Below the pieces are notes generated by a model, which searched no databases, was not told the origin of the DNA, and worked only from the letters and a program-made list of their open reading frames with translations. Positions 1 to 5,277 of a stretch of DNA of 7,325 nucleotides are shown here, one piece after another; within the stretch, counting starts at the first letter, position 1; each line of letters opens with the position of its first letter. The translations under genes were made by a program, and so were the position numbers. This DNA is from Moraxella equi. Lineage in GTDB: Bacteria; Pseudomonadota; Gammaproteobacteria; Pseudomonadales; Moraxellaceae. The stretch covers positions 1 through 7,325 of the forward strand of contig NZ_MXAP01000183.1 in NCBI RefSeq assembly GCF_002027555.1, in the 5' to 3' direction.

Positions 1-181
1 TTGGGTTCGGTTGGTATAAGAGAAAATTTAAGCCGTCTTGGGTGCGGATATGAGTGATGACGGATTTGGATTGAACTGCCGTTTTTACAGGCTGTGTTAC
101 CGTTTTGGCGTGGGCGATACCACTGGCAAAAGGTAAGGTTAGAACTAATGCCAAGGTAAGGGCTTTGATTGATGATTTCAT
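1..181 (-). CDS. N-terminus of an exported protein with a signal peptide (gene runs off the left edge)
   Basis: An open frame starts at an ATG at 181 and stays open for 60 codons to the window edge. The first 25 residues form a classic Sec signal peptide: a basic start (MKSSIK), a hydrophobic core (about residues 7-19, ALTLALVLTLPFA) and a signal peptidase I site after A-H-A at residues 23-25, with mature Lys26 following. The protein is therefore expected in the periplasm, outer membrane or outside the cell. The mature part seen (KTVTQPVKTAVQ..., then ..HIRTQDGLNFLLYQPNP) has no family I recognise, so no function is given. A purine-rich GAG lies 8 nt before the start and a TATAAT box lies about 30 nt upstream. 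The last few codons (LYQPNP) fall in the 14-base sequence that is repeated inverted at the other window end, so the extreme left edge may not be native gene sequence. Confidence 0.72.
   Translation of the reverse strand, partial: MKSSIKALTLALVLTLPFASGIAHAKTVTQPVKTAVQSKSVITHIRTQDGLNFLLYQPNP
5..18 (+). repeat. Left copy of a 14-base inverted repeat at the window ends
   Basis: GTTCGGTTGGTATA here is the exact reverse complement of 7310-7323. The two copies lie within 5 bases of the two window ends and point outward. Possible readings are terminal inverted repeats of a mobile element flanking the segment, an assembly or amplification fold-back, or chance. It is too short to assign to a known insertion sequence. 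Confidence 0.5.
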
Positions 182-211
182 AATAACCGCTCTAAATTGA
201 GAAGTAGGGTT

Positions 212-217
212 ATTATA
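212..217 (-). promoter_or_regulatory. -10 box of the exported-protein gene
   Basis: Read on the minus strand this is a perfect TATAAT. A transcription start near 205 would give a leader of about 24 nt before the ATG at 181. The sequence upstream is very AT-rich and shows no convincing -35 hexamer at 16-18 nt spacing; the nearest is TTCTTT, which is poor. The call rests on the -10 match and its position. Confidence 0.5.
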
Positions 218-278
218 AAATTTTAAAATTGATAAAAGAATAATGATTTTTGGAAAAGATGTTTTTAAATTTGGAAAA

Positions 279-306
279 TAAAAACACCGCCCATTTGGAC
301 GGTATT
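279..306 (-). terminator. Rho-independent terminator after the fghA pseudogene
   Basis: On the minus strand a 10-bp stem (AATACCGTCC / GGGCGGTGTT, two G-T wobbles) closes an AAAT loop and runs into a T-tract. It begins about 5 nt past the stop codon at 312-314. It separates the broken fghA from the downstream exported-protein gene, which has its own promoter. Its right arm plus T-tract shares the 12-mer AAAAACACCGCC (written on the plus strand, 280-291) with the terminator at 7177-7205. Confidence 0.85.
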
Positions 307-311
307 TGGGT

Positions 312-1154
312 TTATTTTAAAAATTTGGCGTGAAATTCAATATGTTTACCAATAAACGTGGCGATAAAATAATAAGAGTGGTCATAGCCATTTTGCAGAT
401 GATACCCATAATTTACGCCCAATTTATCCGCCATTTGGCAAAACAGTTCAGGTTTTAATTGCTCGCTCAAAAATTGGTCTGTGTCGCCCTGTTCGATCAA
501 AATTGGCAAATTTTTGGCAATGATATTGGTGTGATATTTTTCCAATAATGCCACGCTGTCATAATCTTGCCATGTATTTTTATCATCGCCCAAATACGCA
601 CCGAACGCCTTTTGCCCCCCACGGCACTTGGCTTGGGACGACAATGGGTGAAAATGCCGACACACTTTGATAAACATCAGAATTTTTAAAGGCAATCATC
701 AATGCCCCGTGTCCGCCCATTGAATGCCCAAAAATGGATTGTTTGCCATTTGTGGGGAAATTTTTGTGAATCAAATCAGGCAACTCTTTGACAATATAGT
801 CATACATTTGATAATGCTTTGCCCAAGGGGATTGAGTCGCATTAACATAAATCCCGCCCCTTGCCCCAAATCATAAGCGTCATCGTCCGCCACACGCTCG
901 CTCCGTGGACTGGTGTCGGGGGCAACGACAATAACGTTTTGCTCATCGGCATAACGCTGGAATCCCGATTTGGTAATAAAATTCTGCTCGGTGCAAGTCA
1001 AGCCAGACAGCCAATACAGCACAGGCAATTTTTGGGTTTTGGCGGTGTCGGGCAGATAAATGGCGAATTTCATCTCACATTTCAGGCTGTCTGAAAAATG
1101 TTGCCAAACTTGTTGTTCGCCATTAAAAATGCGAAAGATTTCTAGGTGCTACAT
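312..1154 (-). pseudogene. fghA: S-formylglutathione hydrolase, broken by one stop and two frameshifts
   Basis: The intact enzyme is a cytoplasmic esterase-D-type serine hydrolase that splits S-formylglutathione to formate and glutathione in formaldehyde detoxification. Joining three frames gives about 280 residues, the usual family length. Family signatures are all present: KFAIYLPD, PVLYWLSGLTCTEQNF, DTSPR, YDLGQGAGF, the nucleophile elbow FGHSMGGHGA, the acid region GDTDQFL and the catalytic-His region YDHSYYF. Three lesions are seen. Codon 2 after the only well-placed ATG (1154, with GGAG 8 nt upstream) is TAG at 1149-1151. One base is missing in an A-run at 849-851, where GAGF should continue YVNATQSPW. 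One extra base lies in the C6 run at 615-620, where VPWG should continue QKAFGAYLG. The frameshifts are both in homopolymers, so read error is possible, but the stop codon argues for real decay. It follows the MBL hydrolase by 69 nt and is probably co-transcribed with it. Confidence 0.88.
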
Positions 1155-1181
1155 AAGGTTTCTCCAAGATAAAATTTATTT

Positions 1182-1198
1182 GGGCGTTGTGTTCGCCC
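1182..1198. repeat. Small GC-rich palindrome between the MBL gene and fghA
   Basis: GGGCG and CGCCC flank a 7-base loop in the 69-nt gap between the MBL stop (1224) and the fghA start (1154). On the minus strand it is preceded by TGTAGG and followed by AAATAAATTTT, so it could act as a weak terminator or attenuator, or be a dispersed REP-like palindrome. The T-run is late and interrupted, so I do not call it a terminator. Confidence 0.35.
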
Positions 1199-1223
1199 CT
1201 ACATTGGATTGAAAATAATAAAA

Positions 1224-2351
1224 TCACTCTCTTCTTAACGCCTTATCTTCCCACCAATTATCATTCACAAAACCGTCCGCGTATTTCTCGCCCATTTTTG
1301 GGACATCAATGGGCAGATTGTTTTCTTTGGCACTTTTTACCGCATTATCAATGGATTGATACCACGGATTACGCCCCAAACTGAACACGCCCCAGTGCAT
1401 TGGCAAGATTTTTTTGGCGTTTAAATCAAGGGTCGCTTGCACCGATTGATGAGCGAACATATGTGTTTTTGGCCAGCCTGCATTGGCAGCGTCAATCTCC
1501 ATAAAGGCAAGGTCAAATTCGCCATATTTTTTGCCAATGTCGGAAAAATGCTCGGCATAACCTGTGTCGCCACTCCAATACAGCCGTTTGCTCCCTTCAA
1601 AGACAAAAGACGCCCACAGCGTTTTATTGCGGTCATTCGTCCAGCGTGATGAGTAGTGCTGAGTCGGCTCGGCGGTGAGTTTGATCTTGCCAATTTGCGT
1701 GCTGTCGCCCCAACCCAGTTCGGTAATTTTGTCGGGCGATACACCCCACGATTGCAATCTTGCCCCCACGCCAAGCGGTACGACAAACCGCCCTGCCTTG
1801 TCCGCTAAATGGCGAATGGTCGTGGCTTCCAAATGGTCGTAATGGTCGTGGGTAATCAAGACGACATCAATGGCAGGCAGGTTTTGGCGTGTGATTGGGG
1901 CTTCTTGAAAGCGTGGGGCGATGAGCGGTAAATTCAAGGGGTTGGCATTGTCAAACACAGGGTCGGTCAAAAAGCGTACGCCGTCCAGCTCCAAAATGGC
2001 AGACGCATGACCGAGCCAATAATAGGCGAAGTTTTCAGGCTGGCCAAAAGTCGCCTGATTTAAATCCATCATAGGCAAACGAGCCTTTGGCGTGTAGCCG
2101 TCAAACCGCACAAAACCGCCTTGCCCTGTGGCTTTGTCGGGATAATAGGGCAAATCATCGGTATAAAGGTTCACAAATTGCCCGTTTTTGTAATAAGACA
2201 AATGAGCAAAACGGCTCTCATCGGGCAATCCACCCAAATTGCGATAGAGCATCACGCCCAAAATGGCGACAATCAGGGCAAAGATGCTAAGCGTGGCAAG
2301 GGTGAATTTAAGCAGGAGTTTTAAAATGGGGTGTTTAACAGTCGGTTTCAT
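1224..2351 (-). CDS. Membrane-anchored metallo-beta-lactamase-fold hydrolase (RomA/NAPE-PLD-like)
   Basis: A 375-residue protein. Residues about 11-36 form a hydrophobic N-terminal segment (KFTLATLSIFALIVAILGVM) that should anchor it in the inner membrane with the catalytic domain outside. The MBL metal-site motifs are complete: HDHYDH at 168-173 (H168, H170, D172, H173), H232 in the TQHYSSRW segment, D262 in WSGDTGY and H319 in LPMHWG. FLTDPVF near 127-133 and HASAIL near 115-120 are typical of the NAPE-PLD/RomA/UlaG-like branch (a Beta-lactamase_2-type domain) rather than antibiotic-hydrolysing lactamases. Family members hydrolyse phosphodiester or lactone-type bonds; the substrate here cannot be told. 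The start at 2351 gives the full membrane segment, but no strong ribosome-binding site is seen. A hairpin ends 20 nt upstream and a TATAAT box lies about 70 nt upstream. The gene is richer in G+C than the Qat genes next to it. Confidence 0.85.
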   Translation of the reverse strand: MKPTVKHPILKLLLKFTLATLSIFALIVAILGVMLYRNLGGLPDESRFAHLSYYKNGQFVNLYTDDLPYYPDKATGQGGFVRFDGYTPKARLPMMDLNQATFGQPENFAYYWLGHASAILELDGVRFLTDPVFDNANPLNLPLIAPRFQEAPITRQNLPAIDVVLITHDHYDHLEATTIRHLADKAGRFVVPLGVGARLQSWGVSPDKITELGWGDSTQIGKIKLTAEPTQHYSSRWTNDRNKTLWASFVFEGSKRLYWSGDTGYAEHFSDIGKKYGEFDLAFMEIDAANAGWPKTHMFAHQSVQATLDLNAKKILPMHWGVFSLGRNPWYQSIDNAVKSAKENNLPIDVPKMGEKYADGFVNDNWWEDKALRRE

Positions 2352-2370
2352 CGGTTTGACAAATAAAAAT

Positions 2371-2403
2371 AAACCATTAGGGAATGGGCTGTCCTAATGG
2401 TTT
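2371..2403 (-). terminator. Perfect 11-bp hairpin: terminator of the qat operon or 5' leader hairpin of the MBL gene
   Basis: AAACCATTAGG (2371-2381) and CCTAATGGTTT (2393-2403) pair without mismatch around an 11-base loop. On the minus strand the stem is followed by ATTTTTATTT, as for an intrinsic terminator, and it lies about 87 nt past the qatD stop. It is also only 20 nt before the MBL start codon and just downstream of a TATAAT box (2420-2425), so in an MBL transcript it would be the first structure in the leader. Both roles may hold. The interrupted T-run makes termination less certain than at 279-306 or 7177-7205. Confidence 0.6.
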
Positions 2404-2419
2404 GGTTGGAAAATGGGAT

Positions 2420-2425
2420 ATTATA
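2420..2425 (-). promoter_or_regulatory. -10 box candidate for the MBL hydrolase gene
   Basis: The minus strand reads TTGTATAATATCC, containing a perfect TATAAT. Transcription would start near 2413, giving a leader of about 60 nt that begins just before the 11-bp hairpin. The -35 at 17-nt spacing (TTCCCT) is poor. It lies in the 86-nt gap between the hairpin and the qatD stop. Confidence 0.45.
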
Positions 2426-2489
2426 CAAGATTTTAGATATTAAGGGAAATTGAGAATGGTTATGGGCGGGTATAAGGTGGGGTTATGGG

Positions 2490-3221
2490 TTATATATGTT
2501 GTGAAACTAGGTGAAATAGATTTTGTCTCAACACATTTTCAACTTCTGAAATATCAACCTTCCACATCATTGCCAAAATGGAAACTGTAATATTACTATC
2601 CCAAGGATATAAAACTTGTTTTTGAAAAGTACCAAACGGACCATCTGTCTCAATCAGTATCTTTTCCCTTGGAATTGCCTGAACTAGTTCATACCCTTTT
2701 TTACTATTCAGCATTGCAGGTCCAATTGAGAAATAGCACCCCATTTCAATCGCTCGTTTTAACTGTTGTTTTGTCCCTGAAAACCAATGAAGAATTGGCA
2801 AATTGCCATCCACTTGACTTAATTCATCTAGTACAGCATTTGCACTCATTATAGAATGTATGCTTAATATTTTTCCACCAGCTTTTGCTGAGCTTCTTAA
2901 AATATGGCGAAAAACTTTTAATTGAATTTCCCAATATGCCTTAAACTCTTTTCCACCATCTAAACCAATTTCACCTACATAGCGAGTTTGGTTTAATAAG
3001 GCATCAAATAATTCCAACTCTCGCCAACGCTCGTGAGCCAATTGTGGATGTAATCCCAAAGCAGTACGAATACGAGAGCAATCTTTTGCCAATAAACTTG
3101 TGCCATACCACGCTTTTGGCGTGGTTGTAACAGACAAGACATACAGATTTTCATCTTGACATCGTTTCACAACATATTGTGGATTGGGATATAAATCTAA
3201 ATGGCAATGCATATCCATCAT
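2490..3221 (-). CDS. qatD: QatD, TatD-family metal-dependent nuclease of the Qat system
   Basis: A 243-residue TIM-barrel amidohydrolase-type protein related to TatD DNases. The metal ligands expected for TatD are all visible: H5 and H7 in HCHLD, E84 in VGEIGLD, H122 in LSIHS, H145 in ILHWFSG and D193 in IETDGPFG. The HCHLDLYP start is typical of the Qat branch. TatD enzymes cut DNA with two metal ions, so this is the likely nuclease of the system, acting in the cytoplasm; its real target is not shown by sequence. The ATG at 3221 overlaps the qatC stop as ATGA, which implies translational coupling; no clear ribosome-binding site is seen. Starts at 3218 or 3212 are possible, but the first Met aligns best with the M-x-D-x-H-C-H start of relatives. 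It is the last gene of the operon. Confidence 0.92.
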   Translation of the reverse strand: MMDMHCHLDLYPNPQYVVKRCQDENLYVLSVTTTPKAWYGTSLLAKDCSRIRTALGLHPQLAHERWRELELFDALLNQTRYVGEIGLDGGKEFKAYWEIQLKVFRHILRSSAKAGGKILSIHSIMSANAVLDELSQVDGNLPILHWFSGTKQQLKRAIEMGCYFSIGPAMLNSKKGYELVQAIPREKILIETDGPFGTFQKQVLYPWDSNITVSILAMMWKVDISEVENVLRQNLFHLVSQHI

Positions 3222-4534
3222 AATACTTGATTCGCTATTAAAAGTTGCTCTACTTCATTTAAGCCATTCATAAAAACATCAGAAAACTGATTTAATTGTT
3301 GAATGGGTAATGAGCCACTTTGTAAAACCCATTGATTCATATTACGATGATTTTTTTGACCAATAGCACCCATTAAAGCAAATAAATCATCCCTTCTATC
3401 CTGATGTGTCAGAATTTGCCGAATGTTATTGAACTCATAGTCAGCATCATTGGTAATGTCAGCATAATACAATGACGCTCTACGAATTAGGCAAGGAACA
3501 CAGACTCCGCATTGTTGGTTTTTGCGTTTCCAATGACTACACGAAACAGTATCGGGGATAATTTGTCGCAATAATGGTAAATTTGCACATTCTGCTATCA
3601 TTTGTCCTTTAGTTTTAAATTGATAAGGATTTTTTAAAATAAAAGGAATATTGACCGCAGTGAATAATTTTTGTAATTCTTGAATAAAATAAGGGTGCGT
3701 GGTACGGGTACTCAAAGTACCTACTCTGCGCGGTGTTAAAGGTGCATTGATTGAAATCACTCCATTTTCAGGCACGAAAATATCAATCGCTTCTTGCACA
3801 ACTTCCTGTAATGCATAAGCTGATATAACTGCAAATGCCAAGAAATTTAAACTTCTGGTTCGCATTGTGATTTCAGTCGTCCCGCCATTGTTTAAATGTG
3901 GCTGTGCAATTGCATTAAATTGAGAAAATTGATTGGCATAACGACTTTGGTTAAATTTTTCAACAATCATTTGTTGGCGTGATTTGTCGCCTTTATAAGA
4001 ATGACTAACCAATACAGGTGAATAACCCTGCTCCAATAAATCTATTGCTCCAATTGCTGAATCTAAACCACCTGAAAATAAACACACACTGTCTTTATTT
4101 CTCAAATCCACCAATTTAGCTCTTCTATTTAATTTATAGGGCTGTGGCGGTAATTGCCCGCCTGCCTGAAAATTAAACTGCCAAATATCTCCACTCAAAA
4201 AGTGTAAAATTTGTTCTAAATGGGTTTTGTTTGCTTGCCAAATATCAGGCTGACACAAAGGCAAAGTAATAGAGAAAGAACGATACCAACCATTTGCGGT
4301 ATCTTTTCGTAAAACAAAGGTGTCTGCCGCCGTTACTGCCATAGCAATGGTTAGAAAATCCATAACTTGACTATTGAGTTCAACACCCAACCTTTCTACA
4401 CAATCCAAAACCTTATTGCCAATTTGGGCAATTTGTAGATTTTTATCCCCCATTTCATACAACCGAACAGGCATTATACCGTTTGGTAGATTTTTTAATT
4501 GTTCAATATCGTGATGAAAAACCAATTGTGTCAT
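3218..4534 (-). CDS. qatC: QatC, QueC-like enzyme of the Qat system
   Basis: A 438-residue protein made of an N-terminal region of about 145 residues with no recognised fold, then a QueC-like domain. That domain has the PP-loop ATP-pyrophosphatase motif SGGLDS at 154-159, a TRSLNFLAFA segment like the QueC helix, and the zinc-binding cysteines C332, C342, C345 and C348 (C-x9-C-x2-C-x2-C). QueC makes preQ0 from 7-carboxy-7-deazaguanine using ATP. QatC relatives use the same chemistry in defence, reportedly on a protein partner rather than for tRNA. I place the start at 4534: it overlaps the qatB stop as ATGA and has GGGAG 8 nt upstream (4543-4547). The frame stays open to an ATG at 4615, but that 27-residue extension lies inside qatB and is low-complexity, so I reject it. 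No other deazaguanine-pathway gene is in the window, so the substrate must come from the host's own pathway. Confidence 0.93.
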   Translation of the reverse strand: MTQLVFHHDIEQLKNLPNGIMPVRLYEMGDKNLQIAQIGNKVLDCVERLGVELNSQVMDFLTIAMAVTAADTFVLRKDTANGWYRSFSITLPLCQPDIWQANKTHLEQILHFLSGDIWQFNFQAGGQLPPQPYKLNRRAKLVDLRNKDSVCLFSGGLDSAIGAIDLLEQGYSPVLVSHSYKGDKSRQQMIVEKFNQSRYANQFSQFNAIAQPHLNNGGTTEITMRTRSLNFLAFAVISAYALQEVVQEAIDIFVPENGVISINAPLTPRRVGTLSTRTTHPYFIQELQKLFTAVNIPFILKNPYQFKTKGQMIAECANLPLLRQIIPDTVSCSHWKRKNQQCGVCVPCLIRRASLYYADITNDADYEFNNIRQILTHQDRRDDLFALMGAIGQKNHRNMNQWVLQSGSLPIQQLNQFSDVFMNGLNEVEQLLIANQVL

Positions 4535-5274
4535 AAATAAGTCTCCCATTCTTCCCAAATTTCCAAAATGGCTTGTTTTTGAATTTCTTGCATTTGTTCG
4601 GTTGTTAGCTGGCAAACATCATCTGTAAATTTAGGGCGAAGCGTTTCATCTACGATTTCACGGATTAGCTGTTTTAAATCATTTTCCGCTTTAGCAATTT
4701 GTATAGGATTATCCCCCTTCTTCCACGCCTTACCAGCATCGTGTGCAATTTGCAGAAAAATACTTTCAGTTAAATAACAAACCATCATTTTACCAATAAC
4801 TTCAACAGTAATACTATTTTCATCAAAAGTCGTCATTCCTTCTAATGCTTCTGATAACGCCACATTTATCGCAGAACGAATTTTGTCTGAATCTCCGTGA
4901 TGTCCAGCCAATAATTCGGTAATTTGATTGATAACCGCATCGCAAGGCTGACCATTTAAACTATTTAAATTAACCGAATATTGTTGCTGCCGGTTACCTG
5001 AAAAAATACCAAACAAACCAGAACCCGCTTGGGTAATTTTTCCCAGCTTTTGTACGGCTGTATGTTTGCCACCACTGGCTTTTTGAGCGTAATGACCAAG
5101 TGCTTTACGCACATCCTCACGCCCACCGCCTTGTACAGCCCTACCTATTGCTTGGCGAAATCCTTTTAATCGTTGCAGTTCTGGTGTTTGTAGCAATGCT
5201 TGACCATCATCAACCCAAGCAGGTAACAGAGGGGAACGACCATTTGGTCCTACGCTAGATTGTGAAGTGCCCAT
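4531..5274 (-). CDS. qatB: QatB, core protein of the Qat system
   Basis: A 247-residue protein recognised by its N-terminus MGTSQSSVGPNG followed by SPLLPAW, a signature of QatB. After Met removal the first residue would be Gly, followed by a flexible Ser/Gly-rich stretch; this matters because QueC-like defence enzymes are thought to modify an N-terminal glycine. Residues about 60-95 are Gly/Lys-rich (KASGGKHT, GSGLFGIFSG). The C-terminal two thirds look mainly helical and end in a Trp/Glu-rich EIWEEWETYL. There is no signal peptide, membrane segment or catalytic motif that I can see, so it is probably a cytoplasmic structural or substrate component. The start at 5274 is 3 nt after the qatA stop, with AGGAG (5281-5285) 6 nt upstream. 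Its 3' end overlaps qatC by 4 nt. Confidence 0.92.
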   Translation of the reverse strand: MGTSQSSVGPNGRSPLLPAWVDDGQALLQTPELQRLKGFRQAIGRAVQGGGREDVRKALGHYAQKASGGKHTAVQKLGKITQAGSGLFGIFSGNRQQQYSVNLNSLNGQPCDAVINQITELLAGHHGDSDKIRSAINVALSEALEGMTTFDENSITVEVIGKMMVCYLTESIFLQIAHDAGKAWKKGDNPIQIAKAENDLKQLIREIVDETLRPKFTDDVCQLTTEQMQEIQKQAILEIWEEWETYL

Positions 5275-5277
5275 TGA

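Noticed and set aside
861..1094. Plus-strand open frame opposite the fghA pseudogene
   Set aside because: The minus strand carries clear hydrolase homology; this frame is its antisense.
1084..1095. AGGCTGTCTGAA, close to a Neisseriaceae-type DNA uptake sequence dialect
   Set aside because: A single copy with one mismatch to the dialect I recall, lying inside fghA coding sequence where it encodes normal residues; no other copies seen in the window.
1421..1786. Minus-strand open frame of 121 codons inside the MBL gene
   Set aside because: A shadow of the MBL hydrolase, whose own frame has a complete metal-binding motif set.
1187..2324. Plus-strand open frames opposite the MBL gene
   Set aside because: Short, with no recognisable family, and antisense to a well-supported gene.
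4535..4615. 27-residue N-terminal extension of QatC from an upstream ATG
   Set aside because: It lies wholly within qatB in another frame, is low-complexity, and the ATG at 4534 has a good ribosome-binding site and an ATGA overlap typical of coupled genes.
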